A DNA stretch of 64,000 nt, from the NCBI RefSeq assembly GCF_965363235.1, contig NC_134844.1, forward strand, positions 54,184,872-54,248,871. Direction: 5' to 3'. Shown piece by piece: positions 1 to 12,800 of the stretch (position 1 is the first letter of the stretch; each line of letters starts with the position of its first letter). The notes beneath the pieces are model-generated. The model had not been told where the DNA came from and searched no databases. It was given only the letters and a program-made list of their open reading frames with translations. Position numbers and translations under genes: made by a program. This DNA comes from Mytilus galloprovincialis (Eukaryota; Mollusca; Bivalvia; Mytilida; Mytilidae).

Positions 1-109
1 TATACGCTTTCACATTATAAATATACTACAAAAATTGAAGCCGTGTCATAGCTGACCTGGCACTTTCCAAATTTAATACATTTAAAATGGAGATAAGTTT
101 GTTGCCTGT

Positions 110-375
110 CCGAAGTCAGGAGCCTGTAAATCAGTGGTTGTTGTTTGTTTATGTGTTACATATTTGTTTTTCAATATTTTATGTACATGAATAAGGACGT
201 TAGTTTTCTCGTTTGAATTGTTTTACATTGTCATATACGGGCCTATTATTATATAGCTGACTATACGGTATGGGCTTTGCTCATTGTTAAAGGCCGTACG
301 GAGATCTATTATTAGTTTTAAAATTTCTGTGTCATTTTGGTCTATTGTGGACAAATTTTCTTTTTTTTTTCTTGT
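110..375 (+). repeat. Dispersed repeat family R1
   Basis: Sequence with the landmarks 'gtcaggagcctgtaaatcag', 'ggtatgggctttgctcatt' and 'aaggccgtacgg'. The same family is found inverted at 11018-11440, 21060-21428 and 52450-52990, direct at 38965-39215, and as fragments near 5208-5310, 44940-45080, 45420-45690 and 57400-57510. I recall this family as very abundant in mussel transcripts; its class (SINE, MITE or other) cannot be settled here. Confidence 0.75.
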
Positions 376-3102
376 TGGTTTTTTTTTTATTGTTGTTACG
401 GTTTAATCCGTTCATTTGCTAGTCTGCATAAGCAAATTACACAATCACTATCGAAAGGATTTTTTTTATAGTGATAGGGTTCCCTATTGGAAATAAGTGG
501 ATAAGCAAATGAAAGCGAGGCGTTCCAGTACATTCCCCACTCTTTTTTACCTGGTTCTTTTGTTTTTCTATACTTTTTATACTATTTCACTTTACAAATA
601 TCCTATTAGAATTGTAGGCCTCTCATCGCTTAAATGGCAATTTATAACCTTGACTTATTTCCTACAAGTGGCGTTAGTTTTTAATCTGTACATTTGCTAG
701 CTCTGTATAAGCAAATTACACAAATAACTATAAGAATACTTTCAAAATGAAAACTAAAATTCATTTGTTCTCTATTTTGACAAATTGCATACTTCCTATC
801 ATCTCTGTTTTTGTTGCTCAACCAATTTGTAAATATAACGGAACTTTAAACAACTGTCGTACAAATTGGAAGATTACATAGGTATACAACCAGTTTTTAC
901 CCACCATAATCCGTCTGAGATTAACTTGATCACTTGCCTTTGCGAAGCACACAGAAATGAAAAAGGAAAATAAATACTTTTTGACAAAGCCATTTTCGAA
1001 TAAATTTAATTTATGTATAACATGTTTAAATACTAACGGCGACAAGCTTCGTGTGTGTTTTTCATCTTTTTTTACGTTATCATATTAACACCTAGTAAAA
1101 AATTCATGTCATTTCTTATTATCAAAAAACAAACCACAAACATTATATCTGATTTGTCCGAATTACAATAAGATTTTTAGATTTGACAGTACAATTTTTT
1201 TTCTCAAATTTCATCTCTATTGCCAAAAAACAGAATTTCATTTAAATATATGAGAAAGATGGCGCGTGCCATCTTAACTTTGTATAGATATATGTATTCA
1301 ATATTCATATATATAGCTGTTCAAAGTTTATTATTGTATTGGTGCATGACATGCAATTTCTATATTGAATGTCATTTAGGTGCATAGGATACATAGCATT
1401 ATTTAATAACAAGACAGATGAAAATAACACGGGGAAATATTGTAATTGTTGCAATTAAAAGATAAATATTGAAGTAAGCTACATGCTATTTTGATTGCTT
1501 ATTGACGTAACCATTTAGAGGGTTTTAGTCCTAAACTATTGTTCTTTAACTGAAAAACGACATTCTTAAGGAGGCTCGTTGGTATAAGATTTTCAGAAAA
1601 AAATTAAACATTTATTTTTCATTACAAATTTTATTTATTACCTTAAGTAGTTGTTACTTTATCATATGGTACTAAAATCATTCCAAAAAATCAATTCTTG
1701 TTGGCCCCAGATGACTTTTAAAATGTAGATATCATTGAAAAAGCTCCAGATTATCTCCCTTTGGTGCAAAAATGCCATTTTTTGGCATTAAAATTGAAAT
1801 ATTTTTTTTTAACTCATCGGTGACCTATATTTTTTATTGTTGTTTTGGAATAACACGGTGGGTATGGTTGTCCTGCGAGAGAACGTTCTGTGCTGGTGAT
1901 TCGGTCCTGACGGGTGCTGGTGATCAATGAAAAAATGTAAACAAAGACGAAAATGATGATTTTTGACGTTTTCACTCATAAAAAATGGAAGAAAACAGTT
2001 GAGATTTTTCAATTTTGTTTCTTATGGGTTCATATGTAAACCATTAAAAAGTTGACCCTCTAAACTGTTTTAGTAAGCGTAACACAAAAATGCTCATTTT
2101 CAGAAAATCTAGAACTGAAAAAATAAAACAAAAATGCTCATAGAGTCCGCTTTCTATACCGCAATCCACACGACAAAACTATTTTGTGAAAAAACATTGC
2201 AATTTATTAAAATTTAGCATTTTCTCAATTTATTCATGTCCTGATACTGTGCTGGTGGGTCCTGTCATTGTGCTGGTGGGTCCTGATACGGTGCTGGTGA
2301 TTTTGGATAAAAAGTTGGTCATATTTGAAACAAATGTTACAAAATCAATAAAATTGGGCAGATAATTGTTGTCAATAGGATCTATGACTCCTATTTTAGC
2401 TCTTGTGCATCCATTTGGCTGTTTAATATGTGTTTTCAAATGATCGTAACTTGTATTACATAATTACATAAAAGGGCAACATCTTTCGTCCAATATCAAA
2501 TAACAATATATAGTATCTAAAATAAGAATAGTTTTGTTAAGATATTAAATGCCCCTTACATTGATGCTTCAACAATGATCAAAGCCCATGCCGCATAGAC
2601 ATGTTTGTTAGCGCTCCGCATACCCCTCCCCACTTCCACCCAACCAACCCTCCTCATTTCCTCCTTCATTGTTACAGTGGTGTACCAACACAACAATTTA
2701 TCACATAAAATAATAACACAAAGACACACATTATTGAACAACGAATGCTCGCAGGTACTGAAAGCTAGTTCAAAGCCGCATTTTCAACTAATAGATAAAC
2801 CATGTTCTCATATACAAAAATCCCAATCGTGTCGATTAAAAAAGGTTCAAAACTTAAGTTCACATTTTAATGTTTGATGAAGCAGAACTTTAACAGTGTG
2901 CAGTGAATCTTGTGCTCACAACCGTTATTGTCATAATTATGTTTACATAAGACTTAAGGAATTAAGAAGGTACCAAGAAATATTTTACAGTTCAATTTAA
3001 TGTTCATGAATGGAAGGAAATGGTATGGAAGTTTACATAGGACAAAAAGAAATTGATAGTATTTTTTGGCGAAAGACTTAAACGCTTCTTTGCATTATAT
3101 AG

Positions 3103-3382
3103 TACAGCTCTTCTATAAAAGCATGCTAAAAAAAACTTTGATTGACTTGCTTGCTATGTTTGCTTGGATGTTTTCAAACAATAGGTAGGCGGAGTTTCAA
3201 TAAATACTGGGATTTGATTGGACAAATACAAACTGACAGGAATTGAAGTTAATGTTTGTTGTCCAAACAAATTCTAGTATATAGTAAACAGACTACTTAC
3301 CTGTCGTTTACAAACATCCAAACAATCATAGCAAGCAATTTGATCAATGGTTTGCTTTGCATATATTTATAGAAGAGCTGTA
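3103..3382. mobile_element. MITE with TA target duplication
   Basis: Terminal inverted repeats TACAGCTCTTCTATAAA (left) and its complement (right, 3366-3382), followed by longer imperfect arms containing TTGCTTGCTATG and its inverse near 3327-3345. The ends fit a TA dinucleotide duplication and CAG... termini, as in Tc1/mariner-derived MITEs. It lies inside the 4.06-kb element. Confidence 0.65.
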
Positions 3383-4092
3383 AATTCTAAAAAAAACATT
3401 CTTGTTGTCGTAGATGGTTAAATCCTCAACAAAATCTCAACAACTTTGTTGGAACGAATAAAGGTTTTAAATTAAATTTTCGTGGACTTTTTAGCTTACA
3501 CCTTGACGAGGCATGTTAGCTGTTCGTATGCTGTTGCACCTGACGCACGGAAACTTTCACATTTCCATCTTCTTTTCTGAAATATTTTACCCAGCTCATA
3601 CTTGACAGGATTGTTATCCTAGTAAAAGGTGTAACCAATGAATTGAACACAAGTTAAAAATTCCACAATACTATATAATTCATTTCATGTGTCAATTTGT
3701 TCGAAAAAAGTCGAAGAGAAGAGAGTTTTTTTAATGTCATGATTATCTGTCGCTTTCTAGATCTATGCTTAGCATTTATTCCAGATGACATGGACTCCAC
3801 ACCCTGGTGACCCTGCTGCCTTTCATAACTTTATCCGTATACATATATTAATAGATAAACAAAAGGCTGCAACTGGTATTTTTGTATTTAACATGATTCG
3901 TTGTAACGAGAATATTTGTGGTGAATGGAAACTGTGAGGGTCAAAATCTTAAATTGCTTATAAATGTTGCTGGACCCAGTTTCGTTATCTGATCTGAATT
4001 TTCTGAAATGTGCAAGGTAGATAGACATTGGCCTTTTGATTTTTTTTACTCGGTAAGTTTTGCCCTAATTGCTTGAACTTTTGCAATATTAA

Positions 4093-4353
4093 AGCCGATT
4101 TCAATTAGTGTGTAGACAAAGGGTTTATCTTTGGTTATCTTGCTTGCTGAACAGAAAAGTCATTGTTAGGTTATGTAAACTACCCTACTTTAAGAGTAGA
4201 CTAGTCCGACAAATGACACATCTTTCTGTCTGTAGGACCAGGCTACTTCGAAAGGAGGGTAGTATACCTTACCTAACAATGACTTCACGGTTTAGCTAAC
4301 AAGCAAGCTAACCAAAGATTTTACATTTGCCTACATACTCAATGGAATCGGCT
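4093..4353. mobile_element. Fold-back MITE
   Basis: Arms of roughly 100 bp (4093-4190 and 4255-4353) are imperfect inverse complements. Shared landmarks include AGCCGATT, TCTTTGGTTA.CTTGCTTG and GTCATTGTTAGGT. This is a long hairpin with a short central spacer and no coding capacity. Target duplication is unclear. Confidence 0.6.
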
Positions 4354-4983
4354 GTAACTAAAAACTCGAATACATTTTAACAGACAGTGGTTATGTTTGT
4401 TGATAAATATTGTTTTTCCTAGATTCACTCTTGAAAAATCATTTGGTAACATTTGGTCAAGTAATTACAGAAAAGATCTTTTTGTAATTGCGGACGCCAA
4501 GACAATACATGAACCTCACACGACCCCTCGACACAGGTGAGCTATATATGATCTTGTAGCGATTCGGGTTGATAACCAGTTGAAATTAAGCCAGTTGTGT
4601 GTGTGTGTAGATTTGTATTGTTTTAAACTGTTATGACCTTTTAAAGTTAAATGTAGGTGTTTAATCTAAGAATTTCTTTTTTAAACTTATATACTTGTTT
4701 TATACTCAATTGGTAGTATGAAGCTACGAGATATTTTAAAATTGACATATTCTAGTCTGCCCTTTCATAAAATAGTGATTTTTTTTTTAGTGTTCTATCG
4801 AACTTTCGAAAAAAATTACCTGATAACCGTTCCGACAAAAAAATTAAGTTGAAAAAATCTTACAGATACAGCAAGTGATTCTTAATAGCTATAAGATACA
4901 TTTTTCTTTTAAAATACAACTTTTAAATCTTACGGGAAACTATTCCAAGCTTAAAACTTTCACTGTAACCTCGCTCTAACTTA

Positions 4984-5031
4984 CCCCCCCCCCCCCCAAA
5001 AAAAAAAAAAAAAAAAAAAAACCAAAACCAA
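4984..5031. repeat. Low-complexity poly-C/poly-A tract
   Basis: A run of C followed directly by a run of about 24 A and CAAA-type repeats. Prone to assembly length errors. Confidence 0.9.
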
Positions 5032-6180
5032 ACAAACAAACCCGAAATACTATAATAATTGTCATTCTTATAGTCAGCACTAAATTGTTCACAAACAAAT
5101 GTGTTTTAAGCTGCTAAAGACATATGATTCAAACGATCAGAAAGTCCTTTGTTCTATATTTTTGCTCTCCATTTTTATACAAAACCTTTTACATTTTTAT
5201 CTTATGGGTTATTGTTGAAGGTCGTACGATGACGTATAGTTGTAAACACATACTTCCTTTGGTTTCTTATGGAAATTTGTCCATTGACAACAAACATACC
5301 ACATCATCTACTTTATATAAGTATTGTATAAATTACAACGTATTTTGGTGATCTTGCAAAATGATCGTAATCCCGAAAATCGTAAACATATTTTCTTATC
5401 TTAAAAGGGGGCAAGAAGGGTTTCATTTTCAGGCCAAGAAATAAGATTACAGTTAATTTAAAAAAAATAAAAAAAATAGGGGTATTCTTTCTCTCAAAAT
5501 AACAGTAAACAGATTCACAACAATGTCAACTTCAAGAAAGCAGACAACAGTTAATTAGTCAATAGCAGTACAGCATCAATGATCTTGAATATTTGCCACT
5601 TTTAACTAAAATATAAAGGCACAGAACCAGGACATATGAGCACAGAACCAGGACCGTTTTTCTTATCACCAGCACAGCGTCAGGACAATTCCGTTTAACG
5701 AACTTGCACGACTTTTGCAATATAATATTGTTGTAATATACTTTGCATGGTACTTATGACGCATCAGAGAAAAATTAAGCAACAAAACAGTCGTTTTATT
5801 GCCGTTCTGATACAATGTAAACAAACCCACCAGCACAGAATCAGGACCCACCAGCACCTGACAGGACCAAATTACCAGCACAGAACGTTCTCTCGCAGGA
5901 CAACCATACCCACCGTGAATAAGCTGTACATAAACTAAATAATTGTAAAATTTAAGCGATTTCTGTAATTTAGTTATTTTTTTATTTCTATATTACAACT
6001 ATTTCTCCTATTAGTTCAACAGAAAATAAGGACATTAACAAAAATGTATGCTTCTTTCGAAGGCAGATTGTGAGCGTAAATGAACGGTGACCCCATTTTT
6101 TTATTTCATTTTTCTATTAAGTATAAGATAAAGTTCATTTATAGAAAAATATATAGAAATCCTATATTAAATTAAAAACC

Positions 6181-7368
6181 AATTGTTCAGAGAACAATTG
6201 AAGGTCTTTCCATCAAAACAATGTATTTTGATATGAAAAATTGTGAAACTAAGTTTAAAATGTCATTTTAATCGTCAAATGATAGCTCCTAGTAAGCTGA
6301 TTCCAAAAATATATTGTTTCCATACATTTTTTTTAAATAAGGGAGATAATTTGTTACTTCCGGTTTGAAAAATGTTACTTCCGATTATATTTGAATATTT
6401 ACTTGACACTGATTCCAAAAATATCTGGTTCTATATACTTTTATATTAAAAAGTACAAAAAAATAGCTATTTCCGGTTTACAAAAGGTCACTTCCGGTTG
6501 TTTTTTACAAGGTTAAATGGTTTGATATCTTTTTCTAAAAGTTGTATATCTTTATCATGTATACATATAGAATAAAAGCAAAGGTCAAAATCTAGAACGT
6601 CAAATTAAGCTATGACCTTGAGATCAGTTTCAAGGTCATAAACCAAGGACCTCAAATCAAAAGACCATAGGTCTTTATTATATTTAGTTAATGAGTTATA
6701 TCACCAAACGCGTATTTTTAAATACAAGAGGGGAGAAAACTCCCTTTTACATTCAACGTACGCTTGCAATCAAAATTTACATCTTACGACATGTCGCAAC
6801 TAACAATTTAGTAAAAATAATTTGTTGATATCTTATACAGTCTTTGGATATAAGTGAAAATAAGCCAAATTCAAATATTAGAATATGACCTTGACCTTTG
6901 ACCTTGACCTAATTTTCATTTTTTGGGACCAAGGACCTCAAATCAAAAGATCCTAGGTCTCTATCACTTATGATTTATAAGATAGAAATTCATATCACTT
7001 ATATCAGATGCATAAGGGGAAATAACTCTCATATGGAGCGGTCATATCGCTTCGGTCAAAATAGGACAAATCATGCGAAGGATATAACGAGCAATTTTGT
7101 AAAATAAATTTGTCATAATCTTTTACGGTTGCGAAGGAGATGCGCTAACAAGGAAAACAGTGTTTGGGGAGATAACTCCTACAAAGAAAAGTATTCGTTT
7201 ACGCAGGGTAAATTTCAAAAGTGCATAAACTGTTCGATATCATATACCAAATATCTAAGCGACATATTGCGAAACAAATGTTTATCGCAAGAACAAAATT
7301 AGGCGGAAGAAAAAAAAAAATAATCAGAAGAAAAACAATAGGTCTTTCCACAGAAAAGTGGAAAGACC
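6181..7368. repeat. Hairpin-ended repeat segment
   Basis: The segment opens with the palindrome AATTGTTC-AGA-GAACAATT (6181-6199), closely followed by GGTCTTTCC, and closes with a perfect 11-bp hairpin GGTCTTTCCAC-AGAAAA-GTGGAAAGACC (7341-7368). Inside, 'accaaggacctcaaatcaaa' occurs twice (about 6643 and 6930), and 'acttccggtt'-type phrases recur near 6355-6500. A 3' hairpin is reminiscent of Helitrons, but a proper CTRR end spaced from the hairpin is not clear. Confidence 0.45.
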
Positions 7369-8160
7369 TAATTAAAAAAAATGATTTAGACCCGCGAGCC
7401 CCCTTAATAACTATATTCAAATGATTTTTATTAGTCTGTTAGTTCAAATTTAATATAGATAGTAGAAAAATTGGTTAATTGCATTATTTACATGCAAGAT
7501 GTAAATTATAGACTTTTAATAGCCTTGATTTTGATACATTAGTTGTGTTTGGAATAATCATTTAATTTTACATATACCTGTTCAAACGAAATAAAAAGAA
7601 TACCGAATAATGACCGTCATGTTATATTAGTGCCACCGTTGACCGTGTGTTGTCGTTCCGCAAATGGTGGCAGTAAAATAACCGAAATCAACTCGGCACA
7701 TTTTGTTTTAATTGAATTGATTTATATGACGGTGTGTCTTTAGTGGCGCAGAAACGTCTAAACCTGCATCCGAATTAGATCGGCTCGTGTTGTTCTATCT
7801 GTAATGTTTTCTGGTCATAATTATAGTAGACCATGGACTGTTAATGTGGTTTATTTTTACACTATTTTCTGTTTTTAATAATTTTTATGGTGTTGTAAAA
7901 TGTTTAAATTTACTAAAAGTGTTGGTTACCTCCTTGTGATTTCCTGTTGACTGTAGCTGGAAAAAGATCATATTAACAGAAAACCAGAATATAATCTAGT
8001 CAGTTTCATGTACCTGAATCAGATATAGACCGATGCTATATGTTTTTCACATTAATATAAGTATAAGTATAACAATTGAATAGATTGTAACATAAATTAT
8101 AATCGAAGACTATCAGTATAAGATATGGATCAAATACAATTTAAAAATAGGTTACAATAA

Positions 8161-8540
8161 TTACAAAATGTACATTAGATGTATGCTTCATTATAATACT
8201 GTATTCTGATTGGCTAACTGCACATCACGTGTTATTCCGTAAGCAGTTGCATTGCTCAATACAACTTTTCATTCATGGTAACACGTGGTCCAACAATAAA
8301 GTGCACAGGTGAATTAAATAAAAAAAAAAATATAAAATTCGTGTTTTCATAATCATAGCTAAAAAATGTAATTATAAGTATTGAATGCTTCTTTTTGTAA
8401 CTTTATAGGGTTGTAAAAGCGTTGACCGCAGGCGTGCGGACATTTTTAGAATGAAGCGCTTCCGCGCTTCATACAAAATGTACTTCGGTCAACGCTTTTA
8501 CACCCCAATAAATTTACAAAAAGAAGCATTCAATTCTTAA
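8161..8540. mobile_element. 380-bp insertion with internal fold-back, absent from block X2
   Basis: Block X2 reads straight through (41985-41997) where this copy carries 380 extra bases, with A/T-rich ATAA repeats at the junctions. Its right half is a long hairpin: arms around 8378-8425 and 8486-8534 are inverse complements containing AAAAGCGTTGACC and GAATGCTTCTTTTTGTAA. Non-coding; MITE-like. Confidence 0.65.
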
Positions 8541-9735
8541 ATAAAACAACAAGACGAAAAGACGAAACATATGAAAAGCATGTAAACAACCATATCATAA
8601 CAATAGAATGCAATACAAAAGCTTTTAAACCAAGAATTCAAAGTGATGCGGTTGAAATCTTCCCTATACCATGCGAAACTTTTTCGCGTCCATCGTGTTA
8701 CCGAATTCGTAAATGTTCTTACATGAAATAACCATCTACATCAAATTTTCGTTGCATTTTTTCTCAGGAACAACGAGTCAGAGCTTTATGAAATTTTGTA
8801 TTAAGCTTCATGTCATCATGTTTTTCAGAGGGATTATTTTCCCATCTATTATGGATTTCTTGAAGTTTCTATTCAACAAATACTTGACACGCGGGCATCA
8901 TTTGTGAGCAATACCTTAAGGTACATAGATGAAAAGGGTGTGTAATACATATAGTCAATGTGGCACCTCAAATGCTGAGTTGCCGGCTATTTCACATCCT
9001 AGTACTAAAGAACTCTCTTGAAAAGCATTATGTGACTATGAATACCAATAAAATGGAAACCTTTCAACAAAGAAAACCCCGTTAAAGAAGAATATACGTC
9101 AACATTCAATCTTCAATTATAAATATGAACGTCCAAGCGACATACAAGTCTCAAAATATCTCAAACTCTATACTCAACAAATTGTGACTTGAATGTAGAG
9201 TTGTCTCATTGGCACTGATACTACATCTTCGCATTAATATTTATAGCTGAATTAAAAGTGAGACTACCAAAATTATAACTCTATCGAAACTGCAATCCTA
9301 TACTGAAGAGATGTAAGATTTTTGCATAGTGAAGTTTTATTATTAAGTTGCGGTATTTGTATTAATATTTACCCGGTTTGTAAGACGGCCAAGCTATTTA
9401 CTATTTATCCTCACACTGAATGCGCATGTCAAGTCTTTTAGTAAAACGCAATCTACAACCAATTGTGTATTACCATGATTACCAGTTATAGGTTTAATTA
9501 CTTTGTACCTTAAAGTATTCAGCAAATGCCAAATATTTTAGATTGAGATAAATTTAAAAGACTAACGAGTCAACATTGGTCTAGATTGCAAATGATAGGA
9601 CTATTTTATTTATGCGGATGAGCTGATGATACCCAAGATTATTAAACTGACGTGACGGATTAATACGTCGATACCAAAAGCAACAGACAAGGTTTTACAT
9701 GGTTTAAACAACCTTCTTTGTTTAAAAGAGATACA

Positions 9736-10839
9736 AGATGACCTCAAAAGGTTACTGTTGAAAATGATGGAAATCACGTTTAAAACTCTTTTCAAATATG
9801 ACTGGTATGTTGAACAACAAGGGAGGTGCTTGTGAGAGATATTTTGTGAAATACAAATAAACAACTAAAAAATTATAGTTGATTGATAAAAAACTAAAGG
9901 TATTTTTTTTTTACAATTCTGATATAAGATTCCATTATTATACCCAATTAATACGTTAAAAAATATCGAAGTTAAGTTGCATTTAAAATTATTAAAACAA
10001 TATGGATTAATGTAAAAAAAAATCATAGCGTAATTAGCGCAATAATATGCGCATTGTCCTAAAACAGGAAATAAGGACATCTGAATGCCATTATGGTTCA
10101 AGTTCTGTTTTTTTTTTCTCCTTATACCAAAATTATTTCCATATAAAGTATGTATGTGTTCTTATTATGTTTTTTATATCAATGTTCAGAATTAGACTGT
10201 ATTATGTAGTCATGGAATTAAGATGTAATAAACAACTATAGCCATAACATTTCTTATATAGTGTTGTTTTCAATACTAACAACTTATATCCTCGTTTCAG
10301 ATTTTAATTTTTCATCTAATTTATATATTCTAATCTACGGTTAAATAATGATTTATCAAAATATTTTTGAATAACAGATAGACAACATCAACGTATACCA
10401 TTTTTGAAATATTGTCCAGTCTCTCTCCATTCACTTACTCGTCCCCAATTCGTAAAAGGCTGATTTTAGACATGACAATTCTAACAAAAAAATAATTGTC
10501 AGAATCTTCAAGCATTCTATGTAAAAAATACAAACTTTTGCACATTTGCTTGATAAAAATAGTTTAAATTACAATTTGTTAAGGCATATCTTATATAAAT
10601 CTATAAAGAAGCAACAATAAAAAAAGCTTCGGTGTTAATGGAATACCATTCTTCATTAAAGATTTTTTATCAATTTATTTTATCATTTTTAATGATTAAA
10701 ATTTTTATAATAACATTTGTATTATAGAATAAATTTAAACAAAGTCCTAAAGCGAAATGCAAAATCAAAAGCTCAAACATATCAAAAGAATGGATAAAAA
10801 CTGTCATATTTCTGACTTGGTACAGGTATTTGATTAAGT
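9736..10839. other. Spacer without recognised gene
   Basis: AT-rich sequence beyond the end of block X1. No homology to the rest of the window and no plausible coding frame was seen. Confidence 0.6.
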
Positions 10840-10925
10840 AGAACATGGTGGATTAAACCTGGTTTTATAGCTAGCTACACCTCTTACTAGTATGACAGTC
10901 GCATTAAATTTCATTACTAGTATAT
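10840..10925 (-). repeat. Fragment of dispersed repeat R2 (inverted)
   Basis: Contains 'ggtggattaaacctggtttt', the inverse of the motif near 33255-33285 in the fuller R2 copies. Confidence 0.5.
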
Positions 10926-11017
10926 TGACAACAATGTGTGAACAATGTGTGAACAAAACAAACAGACATAATAGGCAAAAATGCCCAAAATTGAAGGCTT
11001 ACATATAAAAAAAAGAA

Positions 11018-11440
11018 GATATGGTATGATTGCTAATGAGACAACTGTCCATAAGAGACCAAAATGACACTGAAATTAACAACTATAGGTCACCGTACGG
11101 CCTTCAAAAATGAGCAAAGCCCATACCGCATAGTTAGCTATGAAAGGCCCCGAAATGACTATGTAAAACAATTCAAACGAGAAAACTAACGGCCTTATTT
11201 ATGTACAAAAAATGAACGAAAAACAAATGTGTAACACATAAACAAACGACAACCACTGAATTGCAGGCTCCTGCCTTGGAACAGGCACATACATACATAG
11301 TATGGTGGGGTTAAACAAGTTCGCGGGATCCCAAACCTCCCCCAACTTGTGACAGAGGTATAACAGTACAACATAAGAACGAACTATGAAAATCAGTTGA
11401 AAAAGGCTTAACTCATCAGATGGACAAAAATACAAGTGGA
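11018..11440 (-). repeat. Dispersed repeat R1 (inverted, long copy)
   Basis: Inverse of the copy at 110-375, with landmarks 'tatggtatgattgctaatga', 'ccgtacggccttcaaaaatg' and 'gagcaaagcccatacc'. It continues into a tail containing 'ggggttaaacaagttcgcg' and 'agtacaacataagaacg' that is also seen at 52790-52880. Minus-strand frames here are products of the repeat, not genes. Confidence 0.7.
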
Positions 11441-12079
11441 CGTGGCCGGGTACTTGTACATCCCAACAACAATTCATAATGTGACTTATTATATGACATA
11501 TAACTATTGGAAATCGCAATATTTTCAGCATATTCTTTGAAAGTACAAACCTTCGGGAGAACTGAATTAAGGCAAATGTATCTATATGACAACTGGTAGG
11601 ACAAACAGAGAACTAGGTCATATTCCTCACAGGGACACATTGGAACTAATGTATGTTTCTTTAGGTGCAATGTACAGATAGACCCTATTTTAAATCATGT
11701 TGTCAATATTCTGCCCTTCCTATTTCTCACAGTGATATGCCGTACTTTGACAGTAATCTTGTTGCCATGTAACTCTTGAGATAGAGGTCTATATAATTAT
11801 TTCTCTGTCCCCCCCTCGGAAAAAAACCAGTTCATTTTGTTCATTTTGTTGTAATTAGACCTACAATGATGACAATTAACACCAAATACCTTCATAATTA
11901 TGGATAATTAATAATTAATAAGTGTGAAACATACATTTATTTCAGTTGAAGCTTCGGAAAATTTATCCCTAGGTTGTCACCTTAAGGTGTTACTTTTGAC
12001 AGAGGTTCCTATTATTTTTAGATGGCACATTGATTAAATTTGTATATCTGCGATCCTACTCAAGTATGTAATGGGAATT

Positions 12080-12800
12080 CACAAGATATCATCCGTTTTG
12101 TACGGTACTCGTCCGTTTCGTTTCCGTTTTGTATCCGTTACATGTCCGTTATACATCCGTTGGAGATCTGGCAGATAAATTCACCAATGGACTTCTACCG
12201 GGCGTTTAAATGATAAAACGGATGTTGAACGAATGTGAAACGGAATTCTACCGGACGTATAACGGATAAAACGGATGATGAACGGATCTTAAACGGATAA
12301 ATGCCAATTGGAAATTTCGTGTCAGAAATGCCAATTATTGGTATGTCAGATTTCTTAAGGTTCATGAATTCTTATTATTGATAATCGATCTTAGAGTAAG
12401 AGCACGTCTTCAAAATCAAGCAGCTCTTATTCAGACCAGACACTGCCCTATTGCATTTTGAAGAACAAACCACAACCAGTTACACAGAAACATCGCCTTT
12501 AATTTTTCCGTATATCTTTTTCATCCGTTTTATCCGGTACGCTTCCATTAGGTGTCCGTTTTATGCGTTACTCGTCCGTTGGATGTACGTTCGACATCCG
12601 TTCTGTCCGGTACGTTTCCGTTTCTCGTACGTTGCATATCCGGTGTGTGTTCGTTATGCATTCGTTACGGGTCCGTTTTATTCGGTCAGTATATCATCCG
12701 TCTCCCAACGGATAGCAATTTTATAAACGGACAGCTTTTATTTTTATCCGTTAGGCGTCCGTTAGTGCTATCCGGTAAGGTGTGACCGAGGCTTAAACGG
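12080..12800. repeat. Bidirectional array of TCCGTT motifs
   Basis: Well over a dozen copies of (A/G)TCCGTT at irregular 10-30 bp spacing. They read on the plus strand at 12085-12165, on the minus strand (AACGGA) at 12185-12300 and on the plus strand again at 12515-12780, the last ending near 'aaggtgtgaccgaggctt'. No protein-coding frame is convincing. Such clustered, strand-switching motifs suggest the subterminal region of a DNA transposon, but I could not find clean termini. Confidence 0.55.

Larger units (their letters stand above)
1854..5917. mobile_element. Nested 4.06-kb element with long terminal inverted repeats
   Basis: The left end (1854-1909) and the reverse complement of the right end (5862-5917) agree over about 56 bp with two mismatches; both begin CACGGTGGGTATGGTTGTCC. 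The flanks carry AATAA on both sides (1849-1853 and 5918-5922), a probable 5-bp target duplication. Copies of a short motif built from GTGCTGG and GGTCCTG recur just inside each end (1890-1926, 2230-2302; inverted at 5630-5690, 5826-5890), resembling the subterminal binding sites of cut-and-paste transposons. No transposase frame is visible, so this is probably a non-autonomous copy. Superfamily undetermined. Confidence 0.75.
1570..7403. mobile_element. 5.8-kb TTAA-flanked element with terminal inverted repeats, no transposase seen
   Basis: The segment is flanked by TTAA (1566-1569 and 7404-7407). It begins GGAGGCTCGTTGGTATAA, and its end read on the minus strand begins GGGGGCTCGCGGGTCTAA, giving imperfect inverted repeats of about 18 bp. 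Duplicated block X2 lacks the whole segment at 41229-41235, which defines the insertion. TTAA target duplication is typical of piggyBac-type transposons, but I see no transposase-length frame. It is either a non-autonomous element or a composite: a nested inverted-repeat element (1854-5917) and a hairpin-ended segment (6181-7368) fill most of it. Confidence 0.75.
1..9735 (+). repeat. Segmental duplication block X, copy 1
   Basis: Positions 1-1569 match 38860-41230 and positions 7404-9735 match 41231-43985, in the same order and orientation and with only scattered differences. The block is interrupted in this copy by a 5.8-kb TTAA-flanked insertion (1570-7403) and a 380-bp insertion (8161-8540), both absent from copy 2. 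No convincing gene is visible. A 75-codon minus-strand frame (818-1045) is open in both copies, but the residue changes between copies are all non-synonymous, which argues against coding. The window starts inside the block, so its left edge is unknown. Confidence 0.9.

Noticed and set aside
818..1045. 75-codon minus-strand frame also open in X2 (40481-40708)
   Set aside because: The residue changes between copies are all non-synonymous, there is no recognisable domain, and the frame is short in AT-rich DNA. Shared openness follows from recent duplication.
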